Under the pieces are notes generated by a model. The model was not told the DNA's origin, ran no database searches, and worked only from the letters and a program-made list of their open reading frames with translations. This document shows, piece after piece, positions 24,835-35,965 of a stretch of 64,000 nt of DNA. The position numbers were made by a program, and so were the translations under genes. Each line of letters opens with the position of its first letter. Position 1 is the stretch's first letter. Source of the stretch: Pagrus major (taxonomy: Eukaryota; Chordata; Actinopteri; Spariformes; Sparidae); assembly GCF_040436345.1 (NCBI RefSeq), contig NC_133235.1:18190660-18254659 (forward strand), read 5' to 3'.

Positions 24835-25447
24835 GTCAGTAAACAGTGGGTTAGCTGAACATCCAAAAATATATAGTATGCAGAATAAAGTTTCCAATGA
24901 TAATATAATTTGTACCAAATGAAGTCATTCTTTCCAGGAATCTATTTAAAAATTACAGACCCATAATATAAAGTGTTACCACAATTCTTCAATAGTCCTA
25001 TCATAAAAAGGAAGCAATAAATGTCAGGTCTCGTACATTAAAAAAGGACAATGCATATATTGCTATCAGATCTAGATTTGGAAGTGATCAGGCTTGAATG
25101 ATGGCCAAAACTTAAATAAGTGCAACTGAAACTCAAAGTGCCACTGAAAGCTCCTCTCTGTCCTCACATCTGAATCATGCAAGGACAGGAGGAAGAAGAA
25201 GAAGAGTGTAAATGCAAAACAATAATTAAATACAGTCCTAAAAGAACACAGTTGGTGTGAGCTCTTCAAATCAAACCCTCATGATCACTTCTAAACCTGG
25301 AGTGAGAAGTGTAACTGTATTTATATTTAAGAGTGTCAAATGTCGAGGTTAGTCTACTCTATTTGAATTTTTCCATCCATCTGGTGACAAAACTAATTAT
25401 AAAACGTAATAAAAGAAATTATCTATGACCACTATTTGATCAGGTCT

Positions 25448-25466
25448 GGTGTGTGTGTGTGTGTGT
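25448..25466 (+). repeat. (GT)n microsatellite
   Basis: A short GT tract just past the stam stop codon, in its 3' UTR. Confidence 0.9.
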
Positions 25467-25498
25467 TTGCGTGACGATTATAGTAAGCTCAGGCAGCC

Positions 25499-25730
25499 CT
25501 ATAGCAAGGCTTTCTCTGAGTAGGGGGCCTGTGAGACGTCTGAGGAAGGTGCTATGCTCGGGCCGGAGGCGGTGCTGTAGTTTGGCGTCTGCGTCATGCC
25601 TGCGGGAGTCGTGCCTGGGGCTGGGCCGGGAACGTTCGCCGCGTTCTGGTAGGACTGAACGTCTGCTGGGGCCATGCTGCCTGGAGCTGCAGTGTAGACT
25701 GGCGGCTGGCCCATGTACATATGAACGTCA
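25499..25730 (-). CDS. stam: stam exon 14 (last coding exon)
   Basis: It enters in phase 2 after acceptor TTTTCCACAG and encodes [19 protein letters not shown] through the Gln/Pro/Thr/Ala-rich tail to PYSEKALL-stop. This low-complexity tail is typical of the STAM C-terminus. Confidence 0.95.
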
Positions 25731-28700
25731 CTGTGGAAAAGAGCGACGCAGCATTCACTACAGCAAGATGGAAGCATTAAACTCATAATACTGTAAACTC
25801 TCTAATAAAACCCTCAAATAAAAGCCATGACCAGCATGAACAAGTCAGTCACTATTATAAGACAGGTATGGAACCTCACAAAGTTACAAAATGCTTCTGT
25901 GCTGGTTCTCAGCGCTGTTAAGTTATTGTCAATAAAACTCACCACTCCCTGCAAATTTCCAAATATTAAAAAGCCATTTGAGCTGCTCAAAGCCTTTTAA
26001 TGTTAAATATGTGCAGGAAGCATCATTGATGGTACCATAACAGCACTCAGAAACACTGTTTATTCTGTTCAGTGACCAATTATGTTAAAGAAGTGAAACT
26101 CATAGCAGCAGAGTGGTGAATCTGTCTCTGTTGGTGTACTTACAAATTACTGCTGAAAATTTAGATTATACTGAATTTATCAAAACAGAAAAACATGAAA
26201 GCTTTAGAGTTTAAAAAATGAAGGATTTGTCTTATAGTTCACATAGTTTATAAAGTGTCCCCTAACAACTCACTCAAGTCAATGATATTATTATTATTTT
26301 AGGGGAGTTTGGGGCTGGTTTGGCACAACTTGAAATCACTCAAGTGCAGGTCTGCTCTGCAGGACTATCTGGATAATGTATCCAAGAACAGTTCCAGGTA
26401 CAAATGGGATGTCACATATGCCTGTAACAAGTAAAGGCCTGGTTCTGGAGTTCTGGATCTGCAGTTGTGGTAAAATAAAGGTAATAACTACTATTTGAGA
26501 ACAAACGGTAGTATCTAAGTTGTCATGGGAAAAAAAAAAGGTAGGTAGACTCTAGATGAGATATAAAGTAAAGTAGTGAAAAGTTCTAGGTGTTGTAGCT
26601 AAATTCACTAAACCTTTCCTCCCTTTAAAGAGGGCATGTAAACAGCATGACGTGAAGCTAATTTTATTTATGTCAGTAACTTGTAATGTGCTTTGTTGAA
26701 CCAGAATACCAAACTACTGGGGTATGTGGAACTCACCTGGGAGCTGGCTGACCAGGTATGGGGGTTCCAGCTGGAAGCTGCTCCATGGGAACAGTGTAAC
26801 CCTGCACCGCGGTACCACTCATGGCATACGAACCTGATGCAGGCTGACCAGGGTAGACCTGTGCGCACATACGCAGTGTTAATGAGTCTGTGCTAGGATC
26901 AACAGCATGTAAAACATGTAAAATAGCAGGTGGGTATCCAAAGTAAATCTATATAATGCTACATTTTATCTTATAACATGGTGCTACTTTTCTCAATTGG
27001 AAAAAAAACATTAGTCTGCAACAATGAGCTTCTCATTCCTCCTGAAGTTATGGAGGCATATCATACAAATGGACATTTAAACTGTTACTGTTAAAGTACA
27101 GTACACCAAAGACTTAATTTTCTTCTTATCTGGAGTGTAAGTGAAGACCATCTAGATATTTTGGCATGATTCATTAGGCTTGGAGATACTGACAGTGGTG
27201 AATCATGGTATTCAGGGCTGCAACTAACAATTAATTTTATAATTGATTGATCTACTTATTATTTTAATGATTATTTGATTAATCATTTAGTCTATAAAAA
27301 GGTAAAGAAATCATCATAATTTCTCAGCCCAAAGTGACGTCTTCAAATTGCTTCTTTTGTCCAACCAACAGTTCAAAAACAAAAGACTTTTCCTTTACTA
27401 TCATAAAAGACAAAGAAAAGCAGCAAATCTTAAAAGTTAAGCAGCTAGACAGAGCAAATGCTTGACCCTTTCACTTGAAAAATGACTGAAACGAATCAAC
27501 TAATCAATTAATTGGCTAACAATTGCAGATCTGATCTCAAATTTTAAAAGGGTTGAAAGGCAACATCCTCTTTCTGAATAATAATTGATCATTTATAGAC
27601 TTCATCATGAACAGTTTATGGTGGCTCCATCAGTAAAGTTTGTTACTTTGTTTTTGAGTGAACTGCCCCTTTAAGACTGAGGAAATTGTGCACATATCAT
27701 GTCTCGCATCTATGAAAAGGTGACAGTACCTGTTGTGCTACGCTGGCAGGTTGCTGCATGTAGTACTGTTGGCTCTGCAGCTTGGCATACATGGCGTAAA
27801 CTGGATCTTCATTCATTAGCTTGGCATACAACGACAGAGCCTCCATCACCTTCACATTGAGCTCTGACAGCTCCGAGTGCTTCCTGATGATACAAACCCC
27901 ACACACGGCAAAAACATAATTAGATCTGCTTAACTATCTATGGAGCGCTTGAATTAGTTTTTATGTCTGCCGTCTGTAGTTTTCTGTATGTACCTGTCTA
28001 TATCCTCCAACTTTTGGTCAATGAGCGGTCCCATTTGATTGCAGGCACCTGGTAAAAAAAACAAAACATCAATAATCCACCTTAATAAAAACAATACATT
28101 CCAGATTAGCTTCTGTATACTGACATTGACTTCTGTGTCAAATTCGGTTTACCTTCCAACTGTAGTAACTCGACGCTGTCTGACTGGTTGTCTGTGGGAT
28201 CTGCGCTCTGGATCATCTGCAGTAGCTGGTCCATTTTGTCCTGAAAGATTGCCAAAAAAATTCAGCGATGACACTTAATACAATATAGCAAACCTAGTCT
28301 ATGATTTTTGATTTTGTTATTCTCACATCGTCAGGAGATAAGCAGATCTTATTTGGAGCAAAACTCTTTATTTATTCATGCAACTGTCAGATCTCATTGA
28401 GGCTGAACAAGCTTCGTATGCAGGAATTCACACGAGGGAACTTACCTCGTCTATATACACAGGCTCTTGTTCGGGCTCTATAGTCTCCACCTGGATGTCC
28501 TCACTGAACTGTACTGTCTTCTTCTCTGTCTTCACTGTAGATACCCAAGTAAAAGTGGGTGTGGCAGCAACAAAGCAACATAAGTAATCAGTTTCACATA
28601 CATAAGAGGTCGGGAGACGCTGACTTGACATTCACTAATGGTCCGATTAGATTAGAGGAAAATAAAAGTTACAATCCGATACGAGTTATTGACAAATCAT

Positions 28701-31700
28701 CTTCAAATGTCACGTTGGTATACGTTGAGTTACTTTTTATGCAACCTGCTGTAACAAGTCATAAGCTGTCGTCATGTTCGGAGGAAAAGGGCTGAATAGC
28801 AGAATGCACATTAGCAGTATGATTATATTATTTAAATATAATCAAAATCACAGTTTGGCTAAGTGTAAGTACTGTAGTGCTGTAGAGATCCTTGTCCTGA
28901 TCCTTGTAGTGTCAAGTTCTGCGTGTACATCATTCTGCACAGTGAAGCTCAAACATTCAACATTAGGAAACAGAAGAAAAACACTGAAGCAGGAACTACA
29001 GAGGAAAAATGATTGTGTATCAACCTGGCGTGATACTTCAAGCTGTTGTATTAGTCTCAGAAACGATAAAAAGTTCTATAAAGCTCTCTCTAATAAGAGG
29101 GAATTCATCCAGAACGCTATCAGAGCAAATTCTCAAATGGCTTACGAGAAGTACATGCAGCAATGTCTTTTACTGCATGTGATAACCCACTGATCATTTT
29201 CTGTCTATGCAACCAATGTCTTGATTGTACTGTGTTCTTTGAATTGTTGCACCAGCCGTGTTTAAGTGATAAAGTATTTCCCACTCTAGGATCAATAAAG
29301 CAATATAGCTAATGGACTAAATAGGCTATCAAAGTACTACAGATGACATAAGTGGATAAAGGGTGTGTTCTGTGTGTGAGTGTGTGTACTCACTCATCTC
29401 AGGCTCTGCAGTGAGGTCAGCAGTGACAAAGTTGGAGGGGAACAGCCCGATTCCCTGGTATGTTTCCCCTTTCCACCAGTTGGGGTCACTGAAATGAAGA
29501 AAAAAAACAAAAAAACCAACAGATTTTAAAGATTTTAAATTGATGTCGTTTCAGTGCTCGTATTAAAAATTCAACAGATTAGATGAGCAGATTATTTTAC
29601 TACTTAATTTGTTTCAAGCTTCTTTAAAACATTAGGACATTTTTTTCTATTAATTCCTGAAAAGTAATTTCTTAGAGATAATACAGTAAAGTGATACCTG
29701 AGGGGTAAATTTGTTGTCAGTGCTCAGCTCAAAGGCACTGAGCAAGACAGACTCTTAACAGGGAATGGTCACCTGACTCAGAATACCACCTAGCTGCCCT
29801 CAATCCTCTCAGTTATTTAACAAATCCTCATGTGCTGATCCTACATGCCTTTTCTCTCTGTGTAAAAATTCACCTATCGTCCAGGATCGTGATGATTTCT
29901 CCCGACTTGAAGGTGAGCTCATTGTCCTCAGCAGCCTCAAAGTCGTAGATGGCGCGGACCTTCCTGCCGTCTGCCTTGTGCGATGAGAGCAGGCTGGAGG
30001 TGTTGGGGTAAAGGCTCGACAGGGAGGTCTGTGGCTGCTGGCGTTGCTCCTTCAGCGACAGCTCGATAGCTGCACACAAACAAAAGAGACGGATATGGGA
30101 AATTATGTGTTTGCCCTTGAGAGTCCTTCAATATTGCTGAACATCTGCAAAGCATTAATCCAGCGTAAACAGTGATTTATGCAATGTAAATAATGAATTA
30201 AAAGTGTTGGCGTGCATGTTTTTAGGGATAATGCTTCCTCAATTACATTTCTTCATTTACAGCTGAGGATTGAAGAAACGTGTCTTACCTTTGGCCAAGT
30301 CTTCTTCTTCTTTTTTGTTTGTTGAGGTGGAAGGATCCTTCGCCACTAAAGCAGGGCTTGCTTTTGCTTGCTCTGCAGCCTGTGGATAAAAGAAAATTGC
30401 ATGCTTAGGTGAATCAGCAGAAGATTTAAAAGGACAAACCAGGGTCGTAACTTAAAGCAAAAAACCCCCCCAAAACTTAAATTTCTCATTTGAATAAAAC
30501 ATTTTTGTAAGATATACAGTGGGGCAAAAAAGTATTTAGTCAGCCACCAATTGTGCAAGTTCTCCCACTTAAAAAGATGAGAGATGCCTGTAATTTTCAC
30601 CATAGGTACACTTCAACTATAAGAGACAGAATGGGGGGAAAGAATCCAGGAAATCACATTGTAGGATTTTTAATGAATTAATTGGTAAATTCCTCGGTAA
30701 AATAAGTATTTGGTCACCTACAAACAAGCAAGATTTCTGGCTCTCACAGACCTGTAACCTCTTCTTGAAGAGGCTCCTCTGTCCTCCACATGTTACCTGT
30801 ATTAATGGCACCTGTTTGAACCCGTTATCAGTATAAAAGACACCTGTCCACAACCTCAAACAGTCACACTCCAAACTCCACTATGGCCAAGACCAAAGAG
30901 CTGTCAAAGGACACCAGAAACAAAATTGTAGACCTGCACCAGGCTGGGAAGACTGAATCTACAATAGGTAAGCAGCTTGGTGTGAAGAAATCAACTGTGG
31001 GAGCAATTATTAGAAAATGGAAGACATACAAGACCACTGATAATCTCCCTCGATCTGGGGCTCCACGCAAGATCTCACCCCGTGGGGTCAAAATGATCAC
31101 AAGAACGTTGAACAAAAATCCCAGAACCACACGGGGGGACCTAGTGAATGACCTGCAGAGAGCTGGGACCAAAGTAACAAAGGCTACCATCAGTAACACA
31201 CTACGCCGCCAGGGACTCAAATCCTGCAGTGCCAGACGTGTCCCCCTGCTTAAGCCAGTACATGTCCAGGCCCGTCTGAAGTTTGCTAGAGAGCATTTGG
31301 ATGATCCAGAAGAGGATTGGGAGAATGTCATATGGTCAGATGAAACCAAAATAGAACTTTTTGGTAAAAACTCAACTCGTCGTGTTTGGAGGAGAAAGAA
31401 TGCCGAGTTGCATCCAAAGAACACCATACCTACTGTGAAGCATGGGGGTGGAAACATCATGCTTTGAGGCTGTTTTTCTGCAAGGGGACCAGGACGACTG
31501 ATCCGTGTAAAGGAAAGAATGAATGGGGCCATGTATCGTGAGATTTTGAGTGAAAACCTCCTTCCATCAGCAAGGGCATTGAAGATGAAACGTGGCTGGG
31601 TCTTTCAGCATGACAATGATCCCAAACACACCACCCGGGCAACGAAGGAGTGGCTTCGTAAGAAGCATTTCAAGGTCCTGGAGTGGCCTAGCCAGTCTCC

Positions 31701-34700
31701 AGATCTCAACCCCATAGAAAATCTGTGGAGGGAGTTGAAAGTCTGTGTTGCCCAGCGACAGCCCCAAAACGTCACTGCTCTAGAGGAGATCTGCATGGAG
31801 GAATGGGCCAAAATACCAGTAACAGTGTGTGAAAACCTTGTGAAGACTTACAGAAAACGTTTGACCTCTGTCATTGCCAACAAAGGGTATATAACAAAGT
31901 ATTGAGATGAACTTTTGTTATTGACCAAATACTTATTTTCCACCATAATTTGCAAATAAATTCTTTAAAAATCAGACAATGTGATTTTCTGGATTTTTTT
32001 TTTCTCATTTTGTCTCTCATAGTTGAAGTGTACCTATGATGAAAATTACAGGCCTCTCTCATCTTTTTGAGTGGGAGAACTTGCACAATTGGTGGCTGAC
32101 TAAATACTTTTTTGCCCCACTGTATGTTAGATTTTTTGGTTTATTTATTTAACAATTCACTTCAAATGCACAAATACATGGTTGCAACACCAATGAAAAT
32201 GCACAAATAAAGGAGCATCAAGGATAAAGACAGTCACAGAACTTTTGTCCATTTTGAGTAGACATTAACAACGTTGATAGGACAGGCAGCAAAGATGCTC
32301 AGCCAGAGCCGAAATGGGGACATTGCAGTTGTATGGTTTTGGTTTGAATCATCTGTCCACCCCTTACCTTTTATACAGAGTATGCTTATTCTGAAAAACA
32401 AATTCACAAACAAAAACTAGTCTATTCCACCCTACGTGCCTACCTGGGATCCAACAGCTGGAAAAGTAACACCCTGCTCACGTAGATTCTTGATCATAGC
32501 CGAGATCAAACTGAGTTGGGGATCGTTGCGGAAGTCCTCCGCCCACTCCACCATCAGGGCTTTCAGCTTCTCACACACTTTGGGGTGGCCCTGGGGACAA
32601 TCATTAAAAAGGCACCTCATGAGAACAAGGTACTGGATGTACAGCAGCATTAAAACAATGAATAGGTCTCACGTGGACAACACGCATAAAAAAAGGAAAA
32701 GAAAATGACATCATACCTTGTTTAAGACGTTACTGACTTCACTGGCAAACTCTCTGGAGCACACCTCCAAGTGAAATATCTTCCCGCAGTTTGAGACACA
32801 AGCACCAAGGAGCTGTGAGGACATCAGTACAAACAAATCATCAGACTCACTATTTCATCCAGAGCAACGTGTGACAAACATCTAATTTCTCATAGAATAA
32901 AGTCTGTGCCTACACTAGTTTACATCTCAGTGAAAGGTTTACTGAGGGTAGATGACGAGAAGACAACATGATGCCTTCGTGAACTGTACAATCACACTTA
33001 TACCAAACATGGTTGTTTGTTTACACTCTGCTTACAGTCAGTGCCTGCATGGCCACATGGGGATCCTTGTGGTTCACTCTTCTCATTATAGAGCGAAGAC
33101 ATTCTTTCGGCCTGCAGCAGAATGATAGAAATAAACAGCTTGAGGACAAAGAAAATCCAGCACCATTCACTAGAATAAGTCACTTAGGATGTTTTGTACA
33201 CTTTGTGTCCTTGGGTTCTATCTCCAACCCTGGTATTTGTGTGTTTTACAATGCCTGATAAATGTGTTTGTGTGTGAGGTTTAAAACGAAGAAGACAGTT
33301 AACTAACCCAGTGCGTGACTGCCCTATCTTATCACATATGTCCAGAATGAGGCCCCAGTCCTCAGCTGTGTTCATCTCACTGGTTGCTTTCTCTGCAGAA
33401 AAGAAGCACAATGACCAACATAAGCAGAAAAATTAAAGATTGCAAAAGCACTTTTTTCATGACTTATTCCATTTAGTGTCAGCAAGAAGAGGTGAGGATC
33501 AGAAATAATAAAGCCTTTCGAAACAAGCTCTTGGTATGTGCAAGATCCTCTTCTTTGGTCTTTTTTGTTTTTTTAAATCATAAAAAATAAGAATAAACGT
33601 TCAAGAGATACAGACAGAATAACAGAAGCCCCAACAATACAACCGCCCTGTAGTAAATACCAATCTGACGAAGCTTGTAATGTCTGGTTCGGGTTCAGAC
33701 TGTTGGAGGTGTTAATTTAACTTGAAGTTAATTTGTGCTGTTAAGAAATTACAACGGTTAGCATCTGTGTTTCAAAAGTGGCGAGTTCCTCTTTGCCATT
33801 GCAGTTTTCCTGTCTTTGGCATATGTCACCATGATTTTATGCAACTTCTCATGTTGCCAAATGACACATTTTTTGCAGTCTTTGATGGGCCAGCAGTTCA
33901 TGCAGTAAAAATAGCTAATAATCCCACTGCGTACCTCATGTTTACATATAAATTCATTAATAAAAGCGGTGAAAGTAAGACCTCTTACAAAGCTGAAATG
34001 TACTGCTATCCAACCGTATGTCCCACGTGTTTACCTGCCTCTGTAATCATGAAATGAATACATGCTAACACTGGGAAATTGCACTGGCAAAGAGACAAAA
34101 CAGTCAAAAGTTTGGTGATGTATGCCATCTGATGATATGAATTTGACATGCCATTTACACTGGTGAAGCTATTTGAATTTTCCTTAGTGTTTAGACAGGG
34201 TTTTTGTTCCTGTCGTTATAGGACCTGGGCACAGCACTTAAGCTGAAAGAACAGAAGAAACTTTACTGAGACACGTTTCATTTCTTCACATTGCATTGCT
34301 TCTGTCCTCTCATCTACTCTCTGTGTTGGAGTTTCACCGTGGGCTGTATTATTATCATTATCAGTGGCATTAAAAGCTCTTATTTCTTGGACAATATATC
34401 GTCCGAAAAAGAAAATTATAATGAAAGGCCATTCACAAAGATATGAGACCATTGTGACCGATGCTGAAAATAAATGAGAAGGATTTATTTATGATCATAC
34501 TGGATTTTTATTTCATTTTAACATCAATGTGATGAAGTAAATCAATTTTTAAGGTAATGAAATTACTGACTTAGCCAGAAATCATTAAGAGGCTCAGAAT
34601 TGCTTTATAGAAAATGTACTACATCAAGATGTATAACCACTGAGATATCAGATTAGGAATACCACACAGAGGAATTTCATAATATCCCCACAAGTAAATG

Positions 34701-35600
34701 ATCAACACTGCCAAAGAGACGCATAACAGCATATACTGCAAAAACAGCCTGAAAATGACCACTCAAGCTAAATAACACCTGCCGTCCATAACATACACAA
34801 CATCATGTGCTTGACTAAATTTGCATTTACAGCTAGTTAAAGGGCTGTAGCTTTATATTGTGCTGTATAATGAGGTGTTTGTGTACTTTGGCCACCTCCT
34901 GTACACTGTAACATGCTAATGAAGCGGTTAACCACTCGACACAGAACAAAGAGAGAAAAAGGAAACACACAGTGCCTTTCTGGTTTCATACACCACCGCA
35001 TCCTCTTTCACTTGCATTCAGCGTGACATGCCAGGTTCATCATATTGGTTAGTCATCACACAGTGAGGCAATGATGAGGCAGATGGCTAGCTAGCTAACG
35101 GTACTTCAATTATTTGATGACAGCATCTGTGCCCCACGTCTAAAAACACTTGAAGATAGACTTAACATATAACAAATAAAATAAGTAAATAGTACACGCA
35201 ACGATAGCTTTACACATGGCGTGCATAAGTGAACGTTTTCAAAGCTTTTTATGCTATCAGTAAAATGTTAGTTTGCTGCTAGCTAAATCTCAACATAAGA
35301 TGAGGCTGTTAGCCACTTAGCTAACTGGCTAACAGAGCGAATCACAACAAACACAGGCAAACGAGACTGAAGATGCATTCACATGGACTACAGCGTTTCA
35401 GTGTACATAGCCTGCAGTATACACTGCAACACAGCCATATATACACACTATCATCACTGCTATACAGGGTAAAAGACAGCTGGAGAACACAAACAAAGCT
35501 GACAGATCAAAGCTACTTTAGCTAGCCTGCTAGAAATAGCCCCCAGTCCTGATTACTCACCAACATCTTGGTCAAATGGGTTTGTCGTGAAGAGAGGCAT
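25499..35600 (-). CDS. stam: STAM, signal-transducing adaptor, ESCRT-0 (complete, 14 exons)
   Basis: Fourteen minus-strand exons total 1,566 nt (521 residues plus stop; human STAM is about 540). All junctions are GT-AG with matching phase. The protein has an N-terminal VHS domain (about 16-143), a ubiquitin-interacting motif (about 172-190, [16 protein letters not shown]), an SH3 domain (about 214-270, with ALYDF-like AIYDF, WW and PSNF motifs), and a GAT/coiled region (about 306-385) that pairs with HGS/Hrs. A Gln/Pro/Ala-rich tail ends PYSEKALL. The family acts on early endosomes, where STAM with HGS forms ESCRT-0 and sorts ubiquitinated receptors; the SH3 domain recruits deubiquitinases. 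STAM rather than STAM2 is inferred from the C-terminus and the tmem236 neighbour. Intron 5 carries a Tc1 element in opposite orientation. Confidence 0.96.
26737..26858 (-). CDS. stam: stam exon 13
   Basis: 122 bp, phase 0 in and phase 2 out, donor GTGAGT. It encodes [20 protein letters not shown] and the following Pro/Gly-rich stretch to GQPAP. Confidence 0.93.
27088..27675 (+). mobile_element. Miniature element in stam intron 12, interrupted
   Basis: The ends, about ttaaagtacagtacaccaaag on the left and gaactgcccctttaag on the right, are imperfect inverted repeats, and the interior (gaccatctagatatttt, ggcttggagatact) is repeat-like. The hAT-type element 27213-27533 sits inside it, leaving about 265 bp of outer element. 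Confidence 0.6.
27213..27533 (+). mobile_element. hAT-like miniature element, nested copy
   Basis: The left end cagggctgcaactaacaatt and right end aattgcagatctg resemble those of 21799-22161, and the interior shares aaagtgacgtcttcaaat and gcttcttttgt. No clear target duplication is seen, so the ends may have decayed. Confidence 0.75.
27730..27883 (-). CDS. stam: stam exon 12
   Basis: 154 bp, phase 2 in and 0 out. It encodes the end of the GAT helix ([20 protein letters not shown]) and [13 protein letters not shown], highly conserved in STAM proteins. Confidence 0.96.
27994..28048 (-). CDS. stam: stam exon 11
   Basis: 55 bp, phase 1 in and 2 out. It encodes [18 protein letters not shown], part of the GAT domain. 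Confidence 0.95.
28153..28240 (-). CDS. stam: stam exon 10
   Basis: 88 bp, phase 0 in and 1 out. It encodes [20 protein letters not shown] to LLQLE, the start of the GAT region. Confidence 0.95.
28446..28534 (-). CDS. stam: stam exon 9
   Basis: 89 bp, phase 1 in and 0 out, donor GTAAGT. It encodes [20 protein letters not shown] and the acidic linker after SH3. Confidence 0.95.
28640..29393. other. stam intron 8, with a spurious plus-strand frame
   Basis: A 139-codon plus-strand frame lies at 28774-29193. Its last part ([20 protein letters not shown]) looks protein-like, and 80 bases later the DNA reads ctaggatcaataaag, a wording similar to some LINE 3' ends. A decayed retroelement fragment is possible, but I cannot name a family. 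Confidence 0.25.
29394..29488 (-). CDS. stam: stam exon 8 (second half of SH3)
   Basis: 95 bp, phase 2 in and 1 out, donor GTGAGT. It encodes [20 protein letters not shown], carrying the conserved SH3 tryptophan pair and the PSNF motif, then [11 protein letters not shown]. Confidence 0.96.
29874..30069 (-). CDS. stam: stam exon 7 (UIM end and first half of SH3)
   Basis: 196 bp, phase 1 in and 2 out. It encodes AIELSLKEQ (the ubiquitin-interacting motif core), a Ser/Gln-rich linker, and [20 protein letters not shown] opening the SH3 domain. Confidence 0.96.
30289..30379 (-). CDS. stam: stam exon 6
   Basis: 91 bp, phase 0 in and 1 out, donor GTAAGA. It encodes [17 protein letters not shown], then a Lys/Glu run and EEEDLAK leading into the ubiquitin-interacting motif. 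Confidence 0.95.
30517..30716 (+). repeat. Left terminal inverted repeat of the Tc1 element
   Basis: About 200 bp, from CAGTGGGGC to the inner direct repeat at 30699-30716. It is the reverse complement of 31922-32122 with scattered differences. Confidence 0.95.
30883..31905 (+). pseudogene. Tc1 transposase gene, one nonsense codon
   Basis: A single frame of 340 codons, the usual Tc1 length, is broken only by TGA at 31465-31467 (codon 195), where a tryptophan is usual in the family (a one-base G-to-A change would explain it). The N-terminus is a paired-like helix-turn-helix DNA-binding region (about 1-115, [17 protein letters not shown]). The DDE catalytic triad is present: D153 (WSDET), D244 (HDNDPKHT) and E279 (PIENLW), spacing DD34E. 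Two of the three catalytic residues fall after the stop, so this copy should not make active enzyme. No frameshift is seen. Confidence 0.96.
31922..32122 (-). repeat. Right terminal inverted repeat of the Tc1 element
   Basis: It ends gccccactg followed by the TA duplication. The inner direct repeat (tgaccaaatacttatttt) is at its left edge. Confidence 0.95.
32444..32590 (-). CDS. stam: stam exon 5 (VHS, last part)
   Basis: 147 bp, phase 0 both sides. It encodes [20 protein letters not shown] through [10 protein letters not shown], the C-terminal helices of the VHS domain. Confidence 0.96.
32717..32812 (-). CDS. stam: stam exon 4 (VHS)
   Basis: 96 bp, phase 0 both sides; acceptor CTCACAG, donor GTATGA. 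It encodes [20 protein letters not shown] and [12 protein letters not shown]. Confidence 0.95.
33036..33111 (-). CDS. stam: stam exon 3 (VHS)
   Basis: 76 bp, phase 2 in and 0 out, donor GTAAGC. It encodes [20 protein letters not shown] and MQALT, nearly identical to other vertebrate STAM. Confidence 0.95.
33308..33392 (-). CDS. stam: stam exon 2 (VHS start)
   Basis: 85 bp, phase 1 in and 2 out, donor GTTAGT (less common but valid). It encodes [20 protein letters not shown] and KIGQSRTG. Confidence 0.95.
33400..35560. other. stam intron 1, no further feature
   Basis: About 2.2 kb of intron between exons 1 and 2. Plus-strand frames such as 33722-34057 lack support. A few gctagctagctaac phrases occur near 35085-35100 and 35280-35335. 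Confidence 0.5.
35561..35600 (-). CDS. stam: stam exon 1 (first coding exon)
   Basis: 40 bp from the ATG to donor GTGAGT, phase 1 out. It encodes [13 protein letters not shown], the conserved STAM N-terminus, which fixes the start. Confidence 0.96.
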
Positions 35601-35769
35601 TGCTGGTGCGTTGACAACAACAGATATCGCCTTCCCCTGTTATTTTCTTTCCCTCTTTGTCTTATTTCATACAATAAAAATGCATAGTAACGACAAGTAC
35701 ATGAATGTCAAATGTAGCTGGCTGTCTGATTCTACACAGTCACTCCTTCGCCAGACGGCAACAAGCGAG

Positions 35770-35790
35770 GCATTGTGGGTAATTGAAGCC
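35770..35790 (-). promoter_or_regulatory. ZNF143/SBS-like motif upstream of stam
   Basis: The minus strand reads TTACCCACAATGCCTCGC here, resembling the SBS core (TCCCAGAATGC followed by YGCG) bound by ZNF143, with two differences in the core. It lies about 170-190 bp upstream of the stam ATG, where promoters of housekeeping genes often carry this site. The call is by motif only. Confidence 0.4.
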
Positions 35791-35955
35791 GACAGCCCCG
35801 TGTTAAATAAACCGCTGCTGTCATCGAGTGTGATGCGATGACACACCGTCGGTCACTGAGCCGCTCGCACCACTGTCCTCACTGTACACCGGACAAAACC
35901 AACCATAGGAGACTAACTGCCGTGCAAAATAACATGTCATCGTCAGGTGATGCTG

Positions 35956-35965
35956 GTCACGTGAC
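35956..35965. promoter_or_regulatory. Perfect CLEAR/USF E-box GTCACGTGAC
   Basis: A ten-base palindrome identical to the CLEAR consensus recognised by TFEB/TFE3/MITF and also bound by USF. It lies 356 bp upstream of the stam ATG. CLEAR sites mark genes of the lysosome and endosome pathway, so the position is notable for an ESCRT-0 gene. A chance match is possible. Confidence 0.5.

Larger units (their letters stand above)
30517..32122 (+). mobile_element. Tc1/mariner transposon in stam intron 5
   Basis: A 1,606-bp element flanked by TA on both sides (30515-30516, 32123-32124). Terminal inverted repeats of about 200 bp (30517-30716 and 31922-32122) begin CAGTGGGGCAAAAAAGTATT. Each repeat holds an outer aaaagtatttagtca and an inner aataagtatttggtca direct repeat, the IR/DR layout of many fish Tc1 elements. 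One transposase gene lies inside, in opposite orientation to stam. Arms still match closely, so the copy is not ancient. Confidence 0.97.

Noticed and set aside
28774-29193. 139-codon plus-strand frame in stam intron 8
   Set aside because: Its end looks protein-like, but no family is recognised and no partner exon is seen. At best a decayed retroelement.
30864-31532. 222-codon minus-strand frame inside the Tc1 element
   Set aside because: It is the antisense shadow of the transposase gene; its sequence shows no family features, while the plus frame has the full DDE domain.
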